Assembly (NCBI GenBank): GCA_951213105.1
Contig: OX578137.1
Span: 74,251,104 to 74,315,103 of the forward strand
DNA: 64,000 bases
Reading direction: 5' to 3'
DNA from: Amaurobius ferox
Taxonomy: Eukaryota; Arthropoda; Arachnida; Araneae; Amaurobiidae
Shown: positions 24,611-36,460 of the stretch, piece by piece
Layout: each line of letters opens with the position of its first letter
Position numbering within the stretch: position 1 is the stretch's first letter
Notes under the pieces: generated by a model
The model's input: only the letters and a program-made list of their open reading frames with translations
What the model was told of the DNA's origin: nothing
The model's database searches: none
Translations under genes and position numbers: made by a program

Positions 24611-25429
24611 CTATTAAATAAGGGCCAGTTTAACTGATATTTTATATTTAATAATATCTGATATTCAACTAATATCTAAATAATATCTGATCCGCAAACT
24701 TGTTAGGTATAATATAGTACTATCTAATTTGCTAAATTGAATAGCTGTTGATACTCGTAATAAAAATATCTACTCGATATCATTGTACCAGAAAACCTCC
24801 ATTCTCACAAAAACTCAATCGAACACATATTTTAAATTGCACAATTTGAATTTTTATTGATGCTTCATACTTTGAAATACAGTTTTCAATACTTACTTTT
24901 TCACAGACTTAGGTTAGAATTTGACAAGTTATAAGCAGAGTTGTATAAACTCAATTTCCGATTTTTGCCTTGAGAGATTTCTTCTCCTTTTCCAATCGTC
25001 CGTATCTTCAAAGCATTCAATGCAGCTCGGCGAAAGTTTAGAGACTGCTCTAGGCGTTTTATAGAAAGTAAGTCCAGTGCAAATAGAATTAGTTTCTTTA
25101 CAAATCAAATTCAAATGTTAGTACCAGTTTAAAGCAGGGGAAACACACGCAGATCAATTCAATTATATTTCGTAAATTCATGTCATTTGAAAAAGTCACT
25201 TTTTCACTTCTTTATTTCGAAACTCGTTTCTAAGTCTGTGAAAGACATGGAAACGGACACTCGTAAAACATTTAGCTGAATTTCTTTTCACTTTCCTTGC
25301 AAAACGTGGTAATGTATAGGGAAAGTAATGGGAACATGTCGAAAATCGCAAGTCGAGTTTTCAACGGAACTACACATTTTGGGACCTCTAGAACACGAAA
25401 AAATATTTTTAGAGTAACATCTGTGTGCA

Positions 25430-25830
25430 TGTCTGTGCAGTTTTTGTATCCACTCTAACTCAAAAACTAATTGACCGAATTTCATAAAATTTTATAGGTA
25501 AGTTAACTTGTGACTTAACTTAGTGCTGATTACTTTTTGGTACGATTCGGATAAACCACCTGCCTTTTTTTGCGAAATGGTCTGCAAAAATGTCTGTATT
25601 CACTCTAGCTAAAAACAATAGACCAAATTTCACAAAATTTGATGGATAAGTCACTTGTGAGATACGGGTGCTCACTAAATTTGGGGACGATTTGGAAGAA
25701 AGCAATCTGATAGATAAATAACTTTCGGATTAACCTGGTGCTGATAAGATTTTGGTATAATTCGGAAAAACAGGACCTGTGTTTTTTGTGGAATGGTTCG
25801 GAAAAATAGGTCAAAATCTAAAATAAAAGA
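25430..25830 (-). mobile_element. family E-related fragment, inverted and internally duplicated
   Basis: The segment 'TCTGTGCAGTTTTTGTATCC...GACCGAATTTCATAAAATTT..TAGGTAAGT' is the reverse complement of the 39650-39740 part of family E. A second, weaker copy follows at about 25590-25680 ('TGTCTGTATTCACTCTAGCT', 'ACCAAATTTCACAAAATTTG'). Open frames across it on the minus strand are repeat-derived. Confidence 0.5.
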
Positions 25831-26277
25831 TTACACATGCTCAGATAAATCAATTAAATGCTTGTTTTATATGTAATTTTTGACGATGGAAGCAATAAGG
25901 TCAATCCCATTAATCTAGAACTGGCCGGGTTTGTTGTTTTTTTTTTGTATTCTTCCTACGCTACCTTTGGAAATAAGTTCAGTTATCAAATGAAACGAAA
26001 ATTAATTTAAAAGTACAAAACCAGGGTAATTTAACTAATTATGGATATTATTTGTGCAATTAAGCGCTCAATTTAATGAATAATTCAAGAAATGAAAAGA
26101 ACATGAATATAAGCCTACATGGAAAGGCATATGCTACCCACATCAATACTTTTAAATAAGTTTTATTATATTTAACACTATATGGTTCATAAAGTCGAAA
26201 ATAATCGTCTTAATCCAAAATTGAATCATTTAAGTTCTGCCCCATGAACCATACTGTAAATACGAAAACATTCCAGC

Positions 26278-27020
26278 CTCCAGGGTCACCATGAAAGGCT
26301 TGGAAATACTTTACGACCCCGTCCCTAATTTCATTTGTCAAAAGTAGAATGCAAACATCCAGCTTTACTACATTTTGTCCTGTTGACGATACTATAAGTG
26401 TACACCTTTTTAAGTCTCCTGGGTCACAGTTGGAGGGGCTTTTGAAGAGTCTGAAAAAACATTCGATAAAAAAAACATTTTCCGATAACTCGAAGGGATA
26501 ATCAAAAATCCAACTCCGTTAGTTTCTACCTCGTGGTTGACACTATAGGGGGCAATTTTTTTTAACTTCTAGTTCACAGGGAGGGGATTTTTGAAGAGTC
26601 TAAAAAAATATTTCGGAAAAAAATGATTTTCCGTTCCCTGGGAGGTGGAATCAAAACCTCAACCCCGTTAGTTTCTATCTCGTGGTCGATAATATAGATA
26701 GATATAAGCAAACATTCGGTCTTCTAAAAGGTCTTAAAAGGTGCTTTGAAGAAACCTCATTCTTGTATCTGTGTGAAGAATCTAAAATCTGGTTCCGATA
26801 GATTATGCCCTATCAGCGATACAAGTACACAAAAGTCTCAACTTTCTGGGTCACAACAGGGTTTCTGAAATGTCTGTGAAGACAATTCGGAAAAAATCAC
26901 ATTCCCTACACCTCCAGGGAGGGAATCAAAAATCCATTTTAGGTTCTGTCCTGTGATCGATACTAAGAGCGCAAAATTTCTGCCTTTTGGATTAAAGGGA
27001 GGCTACTGGAGTGTCTAAAA
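26278..27020. repeat. diverged tandem array, ~150 bp unit, 5-6 copies
   Basis: Units begin near 26278, 26418, 26567, 26722, 26842 and 26986. The shared order within a unit is 'CCTGGGTCACAG..GGAGGGG', 'TTTTGAAGAGTCT.AAAAA', 'ATTCGG(A)AAAAAA', 'TTTCCG', 'GGA(G/A)TCAAAA.TCC', 'CCCGTTAGTTTCTA.CTCGTGG' (given in parts) and 'TCGATA.TA'. Units differ widely, so this is an old satellite-like array. No coding frame spans it. Confidence 0.65.
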
Positions 27021-27990
27021 AGGCAAAAATATATTAGCCAATTATTATATAAATACCTATTTTATATTTCATTATATATATACTTATTTCACGTTATTCA
27101 TTGCAATAAATAATTTATTTGACACTACAAAGTTCTTGATGTCAAAGTCTCCAGGTTTCCCTGTTAACGTATTGTGAAGAATTAGAGAATTGCGTGCACG
27201 TACACTGTGAAAGCTTGGCACTTAATTGTACTGCAGAAAGAAGAATCCCAAATTCCATTTAGTGTGAAGGAAGTTTTGTTATTAAATAAAGAATTTATGT
27301 TTCGGTGAGTAAGTTGCAGCTCTTGTAGTGAGCAATATAGCTCCTTAAAGTTACTGGAGGGAATAATTTTGGCTCTTTATTATTATTTATATGCATATGA
27401 TAACTTTCTTTCTTTCACAATGGCTTTAAGGGAAATACACATCAAGCATATATACATTCTTCCATCTGTCAAGCTGTTTAGTTATAGCCATACTAAAAGA
27501 ACAAGCCCGTCATAAGATGGGATAACGTTGAAAATATTATCTCATATCCTCTATTCCATAAAGTTGCAAAATATTACTTTCGCATGCGTACCATACACTC
27601 CTGCCATTGAATATTATTATTTATTATACGACTCCTTACCAAACCAGACATGCTAGACCATGCGTTAACATAACGCAATTAATCTAAGCTTCCTTAGATT
27701 CCCTAACAAGGAATTTCCTCAAACTTTTTATTTCAAGTTTTCAATTACTGGTCATGCCATGGAGTAAAAGGGGCTATAACGCTCTCTAACTTCATGGGTC
27801 ATACAATTCAGCTCTAATTATTCCATCACTTGTGCATTAATTTCATTGTTTAAGACATGAATTTTAAGATAAAGAAGAAAGAAAGTCAAAATTTGAACTC
27901 CGTGGTTTACATGTTCATATTCTGACTTTTTGAATTGGGGAGACCACTGAATATTAACTTTCCTATTCAGCTAAATTGTGTATATAAAAG
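27021..27990. other. unannotated AT-rich stretch
   Basis: No gene, RNA or repeat boundary was recognised. Confidence 0.4.
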
Positions 27991-28422
27991 GTGGGGAGTC
28001 TAAAAATACGTTTCATGGTTATGTTTATTTATTTTAAACTTTTCATTAGTTATTTTAACATTAGCGATGGCTGTGAATTTATCATAGTACGTAACAGAAG
28101 TGAAACCCACCTAGTTTTCTTTTCTATGTTGCCAATAATTTCTAAAAAACAATTTGAATTTAATAAACATGAAATCAACTTTACTTATCCATTAAACAGA
28201 CATAATATTGCTCAAATACAATTTTATTAATTATTATAATCCATATTACATTTTATCATAGCTTAACTTCAAATCAATAGTTGTATTTGCAATTTACTAA
28301 TTCGTACAACGTTATAGTTTCTCTAACTTAACTGAGTGGTTAGTGATACAGTTGCAACCTGCTACTGACATCTCGCCAGCTTGCACAAATCCTCATATTA
28401 TGATACAAAAGTTTACCTTTTT

Positions 28423-29623
28423 AACACTTTACAACAAAGTTGAAAAGTGTTTATGACTTTGTTCATTCTGACTGTCTGTCTGTCTGTCTGTCTGTCCGTT
28501 AGCACGATAACTGCCGTAAAAATGACTTAATTAAAATGAAATTTTAGTATGTTGTTCAGACGGTCTGTGGGACCTATGGGAATATAAATAAATAATATCA
28601 CCCAATTAGTTTTGGATTGAACCCGGGTTGGAAAAATGAAATACATTGAGCCCTATGGGACCTAATTTTTCAAACATTTTTTAAGTGGATTTAAAATTCA
28701 CAAATTGCTTCGAAAATTTTAGGTAATATTGACCATGATATGAAAAGATCACATGACCCACTTCAAAATGATGTATGGCATCCATCTTGTCTCAAAATCG
28801 TGATTTTTAAAGATCTTTTTAATTCATATTGAGTGTTGTATCCGTCCTAAAACCACTTTATTTTTGGTTAAATTCTATGCATCTACATACTGAATCAACG
28901 CAATTACAATAAATTTGAGTTTAACTGCTCATCCAAATTTGATTATTTCTACAACGAAGCCTATTTTTCACCTATGTAAAATGTAAACAACAAAATATGT
29001 AGAATGAGTTGTATTAGAATTGCTGTATTTCTTTAACACAAAATCATTTAGTTCATGGAGTCTGCATAAAAGATATGAATGAAATATTCATTGATTTTAA
29101 AAGAGAAGGACAATTTTTTTCGATGAAGTTTTACGCATAGAGTTTAATTACTTGTAGCTCCATGGTCTTAATTTTTAAATAAAATAAATTATTTTAGTAT
29201 TGTGATGAATGACATGAAGGGGAAATTATTTATGAATGAAATGCTGATTTTATAGAGAAAGCCAGGCGTGTTATTTTTTCTATGACGTCATTTGAATGAA
29301 TTTCAGTTGTTTTCGATGAAGTTTTCAAATATAATAAATTATCGTAGTATTATGATAATTCTAAAATTATTACCGAGGAATGTATTACATTTTAGAGATG
29401 TTTAGACCAGGCAATTCATATTTCAATGCCGTCATTTGAATGAAGTTCATTTTTTTCGATGAAGATTTAAGTTTTCAAATATAATAAATTAATGTAGTAT
29501 TGTTATAAGTTTTAAAATATTACCGACCAATGTATTGCAGTTCAGACATGTCTAAATAGAATTGCATTGAAGTTGTAAAGTGTTTCATAATCAATGCTTT
29601 AAGCATGATTGATCTTTCTTGTT
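28423..29623 (+). mobile_element. family C element, copy 1 (~1.2 kb, Helentron-like?)
   Basis: It starts AACACTTTACAACAAAGTTG; the first bases fold as CACTTT.CAAC-AAA-GTTG.AAAGTG. A (GTCT)n tract follows at 28472-28498. It ends with the near-palindrome ATGCTTTAAGCAT and GATTGATCTTTCTT. It interrupts family G copy 1; the matching empty site in copy 2 reads TTTACCTTTTT|GTTCTTTTG at 32018/32019. Nothing is duplicated beyond a GTT/TT ambiguity, so there is no clear target-site duplication. Other copies lie at 45433-46608 and 51181-52483 (inverted). It is non-coding, so if mobile it was non-autonomous. Confidence 0.7.
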
Positions 29624-29646
29624 GTTCTTTTGCCCACATCATCTAT

Positions 29647-29697
29647 GTGGCCGAATAAATACGTGAAAATCACTATTTTACGTATTTATTCGGCCAC
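29647..29697. repeat. 51 bp palindrome (18 bp perfect arms)
   Basis: GTGGCCGAATAAATACGT at 29647-29664 is the exact reverse complement of 29680-29697, with further AAAAT/ATTTT pairing inside. In the sister segment near 32050-32095 the right half is conserved in form ('TGTATTCGGCGA'), but the left half is unrelated ('GGACCTCCTTCGTG'), so the left arm looks newly copied from the right. Confidence 0.85.
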
Positions 29698-30771
29698 ACT
29701 ATTTTAGAGAAGGGTAGAAGGACAGTATTAAGTGCTTAATTAACAGCAACAATTTTTAGGAGATTTATACGAGCACACGTTATACGTGCTCAGTCAGCGG
29801 CAAACTTGCAACGTGTCTTAACAGCACGGTTTGATGCGGTTAATTATCGGTGAACATCATAGAGATTCTTGGGAGCACATATTCGATGTGCTTAGCCCAC
29901 AGCTAAAATTCAGTGTTTTCTTCACTTGATACACAGGGTAACTTTAATTTGCACCCTTAGCTCTCATTCACTCCACCGTATCTGTGTCAATTTGTTCCAG
30001 TTATCTAAACGTGGTCTATATTGGCTTTCATTGGCTATTCCATGATGCCCACGGACTCACTTGAGTTCATAGTTGTATTTCTCGCGATTCATTTATTGCT
30101 CGTAAATAAATTCGCTGGCCACTGCAAAATTAGGCAACGTCGAGTTTACGGCTGATGCCGCTTTACCATAAAGCCATTTCTGAAACATGAAAATACCTTT
30201 TGTGCAACTGTATTACATACCACCCCACCAGAAGAACGAGATTCAACAGATTATACGTGAAAAGTCACAAATCTTCACATTGTTCGTTTTGGCATCAGGT
30301 GCCAATTCATCAGCGACAAAATTAGTTCCAACTACTGTAGTTGCAATACTGTTTTATCACATATAAGGAAAAAACCTACTTTCATAGCATCAACTTGAGC
30401 CAAATATGAAAATTAAAACAATGTATTACACAAGAAAAAATTATTTATCCAATACACAATTCTAAATATACATATTAATTATTAACACATTTGCCACTTC
30501 TTTTCAAATTTCTATAGTTGGAATTTTATCCATTATTTCTCTTTATTCATTTTATACCTCTGCACGTTTTAACAAATGTTTACAACATTTTTTTAACATT
30601 TTAGATTACGGGTTAATTCACTTTACTTTTAACATTTTAGATTCAAAATTTGACATTGTTATACATCCTTAATTATATGTTATCTGTTTCGCATAATCAT
30701 CCATTATTAATTCACTTAAATATTGATATTTTCACAACCATACAGCATTTGAATAACATTTTCTTACAATC

Positions 30772-31020
30772 ACTAGGGACTCCGGCCGATGTGGTGGCCG
30801 AGCGGTCAAAGAGGCAAGCGTTTCCTCGTGATGGCTCGACTGCCAGATTGCGGGTTCGAGTCCCGCCTGCGGGCATGGATGTTGTGATGTCTTATTGGGG
30901 CAGAAGTCAGACTTCTACCTTTGGGTGCCCCGGGTCTTTGACTAAATAGAAGCAGTGCACACATTCTTCCTTAATAAATATGTTAGGGACACGACACCAA
31001 CCAAATAACTAGGGGCTCCG
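30772..31020 (+). mobile_element. tRNA-derived SINE with 13 bp target-site duplication
   Basis: The element body, 30785-31007, begins with a class II tRNA-like head. Box A is TGGCCGAGCGG (about 30794) and box B is GGTTCGAGTCC within a perfect T arm, GCGGG-TTCGAGT-CCCGC (about 30850-30866). A tRNA-unrelated body follows ('AGAAGTCAGACTTCTACCTT', 'CCCGGGTCTTTGAC'). It is flanked by ACTAGGGACTCCG (30772-30784) and ACTAGGGGCTCCG (31008-31020), a 12/13 match typical of target-primed retroposition. The head looks Ser- or Leu-like, but its acceptor stem does not close, so it is a SINE promoter and not a working tRNA. It would rely on a partner LINE for mobility. Confidence 0.85.
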
Positions 31021-31660
31021 TCACCTGATCGCTTCGTTTCGCCAACCTCGCCTCCTACCCGCTATGCTCGCTTCATAACTATATTTCTTAAATATTCTAC
31101 TGTAAAAAATCCCTTTTTTATATCCCTTCTTATTTTCCGCAGGAGGTAAAAGCAGGGATTCTTCTTAGCTCAGGAAATCAAAAAACTGAATTCCTTGATC
31201 CTAAACTCGCTTCGCGATCTATTTCATGCAAATCGCTAGACGTGCCGATACGAAAAATATATTTTATTTCAGGGATGCATAAAAAGAAAAATATCTCAAA
31301 ATCTACATCGGAATTAAAAAAAGGGATTCAGTCCTGCAAAAATGTGTGGTCTTGTTATTGTTTGTCTATCCAGTGCACGAACTCGCAGCTCAAATATTCT
31401 GTCTTTAAATTTGACATTAAATATTTCTTAAACTACAATATGCATTAAAAAGCTTTTTATTTCAGCGTATTCCCTAAGGCTTTTTCTGCAAGTGTACCAA
31501 ATTTCATATTTGTATATGCAATAGTTTTTGCGGTACGAAGCAAAAAATCTCGAGAAACGAGAAATTTGTCAAACAGCGGCGGCTACCATTTTAATATAGA
31601 GAGATTACAGTACAGAATTATATACTATATAACACAAGACATATTCCAAATACGTATTAT
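31021..31660. other. unannotated stretch between SINE and family G copy 2
   Basis: It contains recurring 'CTCGCTTC' motifs (31043-31075 and 31205-31218) but no gene, RNA or bounded repeat that I can support. A 68-codon frame here is unremarkable. Confidence 0.35.
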
Positions 31661-31664
31661 GGTT

Positions 31665-32615
31665 GAGTTCATTTATTATAAGCGTATAGCTATTTCAACA
31701 TTAAGGATAGCCGTGAATTTATTATAGAATATAGCAGAAGTGAAACCCACCTGGTTATCTTTTCTATGTTGTTTTACTTATCCAATAAACAGACATTAAT
31801 TTTGCTCAAACACAATATTATTAATAATTATAATCCATATTAAATTTTCACATAGCTTAACTTCAAATCAATAGTTATCTTTGCAATTTACAAAAATTCG
31901 TACAACATTATAGTTTCTATAACTTAAATGAGTGGTTAGTGATACAGTCGCAACCTGCTACTGACTTCTCGTCAGGTAACACAAATCCTCATATTATGAT
32001 ACAAAAGTTTACCTTTTTGTTCTTTTGCTCACAGCAGATCATCTTTGGACCTCCTTCGTGAAAAGTGTTTCATTTTTACTCATGTATTCGGCGATGCTAT
32101 TTTACCGAAGGGTGGAAGCACAGTATTGCGTGTTTAATTAACGGCAACACCGTTTAGGAGATTTATATGAGCACATTTTGCGTGCTCAGTCAGTGGCAAA
32201 TTTGCAGCGTGTCTTAATAGCACAGTTTGAGGTACTTGGTTTACAGTGAACTTTATAGAGATTCTTGGAGCACATTTCTGATGTGCTTAACCCACATCTA
32301 AAATTTCGAGAGTGTTTTTCTTCACTTGATGTACAGGGATAAGTTTGATTTCCCCCTCGGCTCTCATTGGCACCACAGAGCCAATTTGCTACAGTCATCT
32401 GAAATTGGTCTATATTGGCTTCCATTAGCTATTCCATGATGCCCACGGGCTTGAGTCCATAGTTGTATTTCTCATGATGTCAGTCTACATTTATTACTCA
32501 TAAAGAAATTGTCCACCCATTACAAAATTAGGCGTCGTCGAATATGGGGCTGATGCCGCCATGTCACATAGCCATTTCTGAAATATGAAAATACATTTTC
32601 CGCAACTGTATCACT
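31665..32615. repeat. family G segment, copy 2 (uninterrupted)
   Basis: Direct-orientation partner of 27995-30220, without the 1.2 kb family C insertion, so it serves as its empty site at 32018/32019. A 79-codon minus-strand frame (32186-32425) is broken by stops in the other copy and is not supported as a gene. Confidence 0.7.
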
Positions 32616-32949
32616 AAGGTATCGTCTCATCTCTTACTCCATGGCTGAATGCAGTTTCTGTTTAGTTTCTTAAGACATTAAAATGTCATAACCATGCAAT
32701 TGCATCATATTGTGGCAATGCCTACGATCTGAAATATAAACCCTTTATTTCACCTCGATGGGCTACACATACACGGATTGGATGTCATCTTTTTTATAGG
32801 ATATTCAAAATAAAAGCACTAAACTACCATTGACATTGGAATGACAAAATCGGAAAATCTTCAGGGGCTATGATGACTCAGCAGATCATCCATCTAATTC
32901 CGCATAGAGATAGAGAAGTGACCAAAATGACCCTCTGAAATTTCAGGAT

Positions 32950-33180
32950 TATGCCGACCATCAGTGATCGGGCCAAGTTAGCCATCGAAAGTTGGTGATT
33001 AGATGAAAGCAATTCCACCTCAAGCTTTAGACTTTACAAGTACAACATTGTTTCGAAATTTATTGCTGACACGATGACGAAGATGGTTAAACTGAGAAGG
33101 AAAACAACTGAATCCAAAAAAGAAAACCCAGTGATACACTCTCCACAGAGTTCCGAAACGAAAATCACAAAAATTTAGGA
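32950..33180 (+). pseudogene. weak protein-like segment
   Basis: From ATG at 32953 the frame reads MPTISDRAKLAIESW, a stop, then about 65 more codons including SFRLYKYNIVSKFIADTMTK and PVIHSPQSSETKITKI before TAG. The single interruption and the polar composition suggest a possible decayed transposon ORF. No family is recognised and chance is not excluded. Confidence 0.2.
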
Positions 33181-33464
33181 ACGATGCTAAATTTCTCAAA
33201 GCTTGGCTGCCTGAATTACTCTGACCATCTGCTATGTGTCAAGCAATTAGAATTTGATTAATAGAAATGTATTCAATGAACAACACGCTGTCGTTCCTCA
33301 AGACTAATTAATGTTATGAATATTTAATGGAAGAAGAGTGTGCTAATTAAAAGCTTATTGAAAATATGCATGCGTATGAATAATTATTAAGTGTATGATT
33401 AATTCAGCGACATAAAACAAAGGATCGCACTACAAATTTTATTTATTACTGAAAGATGATTATA

Positions 33465-33765
33465 GAGCAGGATATCTCTGTGATTAAGGTATGGAGGTCG
33501 CACTCGGAGAACGCAAGTTCGACTCTCATTCAAACTATCCCATTGTTTATACAGAGTACGGTCACGGTAAATCTGTGAGTCCTAAAGTCTTTCAGAGAGC
33601 TTGGTAACAGGGTAAGGATGGTATAGTTCCTGTGGACGACACACCGGTCCGGTCACCGAGTTCCAGTCTAAATTGAGTAGTATTAGACGAAAGTCAGAAC
33701 TACAGCATGATGTTCTCGGAGTCTTTGGACCAATAGAAACTGCAATATTTCCCTTTTCACCATTC
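33465..33765 (+). mobile_element. second SINE-like copy, diverged
   Basis: It has a degenerate tRNA-like head (box A-like 'TCTGTGATTAAGGTATGG', box B-like 'AAGTTCGACTCTC'). It also has a body whose 3' part aligns with the SINE at 30785: 'AAAGTCAGAACTACAGCATG' and 'GAGTCTTTGGACCAATAGAA' versus 'AGAAGTCAGACTTCTACCTT' and 'CGGGTCTTTGACTAAATAGA'. The head differs from that SINE, so it may belong to a related subfamily. No target-site duplication was recognised. Confidence 0.5.
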
Positions 33766-33989
33766 ACTTTGATGAAAACACTTTAACATTCACTTTAACA
33801 TGTCCATGGCCAGAACAAGGGCTTATCCTGGCCTTGCTATAGACAAGTAGCGATAAGTAACAACAACAGCAACAATAGATAATTATGTTAATAAAGCGAG
33901 CAATAAGTGATAGTGTAAAGCTAATAATATAAGCGATAGTGTAAAACAGCATATAAAAAGTTCTGTATATCTGTAAATAAAATTCATTC

Positions 33990-35100
33990 AATCAGGATAA
34001 AAATTAGCTATCTGCTTTTCAATCTCTATGTCAATATTGCATTTTCTTTTTAGCGGTCAGAAAGGTCAGTCGATATTCAAAATGGTCCCATTCATACTCG
34101 GGTTCATGCTCAGTTCCTACAGATTTGAAGATTTCACAACGAACCCTGAGTGAACCTTGCTACTCACTCTGTAGAATGCCTGCATTTGCAAATGTAGTAA
34201 TGCTTTTATTCAGGGGCTTCTTGTATCCCACTTTTTTGTGTTTCCTCACAGAAAGCAATTAATTCATCCTCATTTGTATTCGAATTTACCCATTACTGAC
34301 AACGTACATTTGCCCTTTCACATGCACTCTTTATTGTCAAAAAATGCTTATTGAATACATTAAAGTGGAAAATTTGGGAAATACTTTTTCTGTAAATAAA
34401 TAGAATAGCTAAATATCATGCAAAATTTAAAGATAAAAGTCACTAAAAATGTTCTAAATACAATCTTAGAAAATATAACATGACATATCTATCTCTAAAT
34501 TTGAAACATTTGACGTAAAGATAAATTCTCTTTAAACGAAATACTTTGCCCCGTCATTATATATACTTAAATTTGAAAGCTTTTGTTGTGACATATTCCA
34601 GCCAATATCCCAAAGGAAACGTTTGGATTTTTACATTTTATTTTGTCGCATTCTAAGCAAACATTTATTATGACACTTTTTGACATGCGGGCATTCTAAC
34701 GCAAATAAACATTCATGAAGCTGATTTAATCATAGCACTTAGAACTGTCATAAACTTTGACAGTACCCTCCGAGCGTGTGGTATTTATTTATGGACGTCG
34801 CGGTTTACAAAAATAAGACCAAGCGTCCTCCATAGCAAGAGGGAGTTGCAAAATATTCTGATAAGTAGCCGACCGTGTTTTCATTTGGGGTATGTGAATG
34901 ACGCTTTACGAATTACGATTTATTCGAGTAAAAATACTAATCTTTGTTTATATCTTATCCTTATTTGAGATAAACGAAGTAGATAAATGTAGATTCTTAC
35001 TGAAAGTTATCGTACAAAATGCGTGAGGAATATAATTTGGGAGCATCTCAACAGTCTGAATTTTATGAAAATAATTAAGTTAACTGTCATTTATAATTAT
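33990..35100. other. unannotated AT-rich stretch
   Basis: Nothing coding and no bounded repeat is supported. A locally GC-richer patch at 34765-34850 has no recognisable feature. Confidence 0.4.
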
Positions 35101-35104
35101 GAAT

Positions 35105-35646
35105 TTCATATTACATATGAAAAGTGAAAATGATTCTTAAGAATTAATATTTTTTCATTTTGCTTGATTTTTGATAAATTTATTTGAAAAATGTGCAATA
35201 TCTCGATAACGGTTAGTGCTAGCGTCCGACAGTTTGTGTCAATCGTTTTCTAATAAAAAATTGCATAAAAAATGTCTATTTGCGTAACTTTATTAAAAGT
35301 TTTGATTTTTTGATGATTTTTTCAAAATTTCACTCGAAACTTTAGAGGGCTTCTGAACATTCTATTGTGTTGAAAAACAATAGGCTTCCAGTAGTCATGG
35401 ATTGTGATTCTGGTACCAAATTTCATTCGAATAGCTCCATTTGTTCGTGAGATATCGTCTCCACAAACTCACAGACACACACACACACATACTTTCACAA
35501 ACACACACACACAGACATCACCTCAAAAATGTTTGGTTCGTGATCAGGGATGCTTGAAACGTGCTCTCCCGTCGAAAACTCGAATTCGAATTTTCTACCC
35601 CGTCACAATACTTTCCTTATACATTATGTATATAAGGAAAGTAATA
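35105..35646 (+). mobile_element. family B element, 5'-truncated copy
   Basis: It aligns with the 3' halves of 41534-42482 and 53756-54707: 'GCAATATCTCGA.AACGGTT', '(CA)n then CAGACATCAC', 'GTTTG.TTCGTGATCAGGGA', 'TGCTTGAAACGTGCTCT' and the terminal hairpin ACTTTCCTTATA...TATAAGGAAAGT. The 5' head and the shared internal module are absent. The (CA)-rich tract creates a Thr/His-rich open frame that is not a gene. Confidence 0.75.
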
Positions 35647-36289
35647 AAACACTGAATATCCATTAAGTTCACACCGAGATATTAACAAAGCATGTGCTGA
35701 TAAATGCGCCAGATATAAAATGTGTGTCTCACCATGCATGATGTAGAATCTCTCATCCTGCTCTGCGAACATCACCATTGCAACCGGGAGGTCACATACT
35801 GAACATTGTTACACCTCTGGAATTGAACATTTTATCCTTTTCTTTGTCATCAAAGCACTGACTCAATTTTACATCTCAAAGTATTTCAAACAAGTGAAGT
35901 TTTTGAAAGAGTTCTCTGGCCCCTGTTGGCCAGGGCGAGTTGTTCTCCTTGGATCTCAGCCCATGGAGTTGCCATACATTCGATTATAAAACTGCTTCGT
36001 TGAAAAGGTTTTGGATTGTCTTTTTGTTTTTCCAAAATAGCTGGCGTTGCATTTTATTCCCGCTAAGAAATAGCTGATATCAATGTCACAATACCACAAA
36101 CCAATACCAATTACATGCACTGCATTCTTGTGTAGTCTGTTAAAAATGCCGTCCGCCATCGACAATGTTCAATTGAATTATTGAAAGAATATTACTCAAT
36201 AATGATTTACAATTTGTCGTCATCCACTAACGCTTTTTGTGCGTTCTTATTAATGATTTCAACTAATTTGATAATGCTCTACAACTTCA

Positions 36290-36460
36290 TAAATGAGATT
36301 TTACGTCTACCTCACTTTATATAAGTGTTCGGTATCCAAACATTTAAAATTGTATACTAGAGGCGATGTACTCATTTTCAATTGAACGGGCATGGTCGCT
36401 TTTTTTAGACCTAACCTGTACTGTCATTGGCCTTTCTTTACCAAGCTATTGGTGAGTAAC
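36290..36460. repeat. partner of the segment at about 6000-6160
   Basis: It shares 'GGGCATGGTCGCTTT', 'TAGACCTAACCTGTACTGTC' and 'TTTACCAAGCTATTGG' with the earlier segment. A short local duplication of CAATTTAAGCGTTCAT follows at about 36479 and 36502. Confidence 0.35.

Larger units (their letters stand above)
27995..30220. repeat. family G segment, copy 1 (interrupted by a family C element)
   Basis: The parts 27995-28422 and 29624-30220 align with the uninterrupted segment 31665-32615. Shared phrases include 'CAGAAGTGAAACCCACCT', 'GAGTGGTTAGTGATACAGT', 'CAACCTGCTACTGAC', 'TCCTCATATTATGATACAAA', 'GGAGATTTATA.GAGCACA', 'TATTCCATGATGCCCACGG' and 'AAGCCATTTCTGAAACATG'. It is a direct duplication about 3.7 kb apart, moderately diverged. 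Whether it is a segmental duplication or part of a larger transposon cannot be decided here. No intact open frame is conserved between copies. Confidence 0.7.

Noticed and set aside
30785..30875. Functional tRNA-Ser or tRNA-Leu gene
   Set aside because: A and B boxes are good but the acceptor stem does not close, and a SINE body with target-site duplications follows.
32186..32425. 79-codon minus-strand gene in family G copy 2
   Set aside because: The homologous region of copy 1 is interrupted by stops and indels, and the length is within chance expectation.
33464..33540. Functional tRNA gene
   Set aside because: Only a loose box B is present; the arms do not pair and a SINE-like body follows.
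35404..35655. Thr/His-rich 83-codon protein
   Set aside because: It reads through the (CA)n tract of a family B repeat; equivalent frames differ in the other copies.
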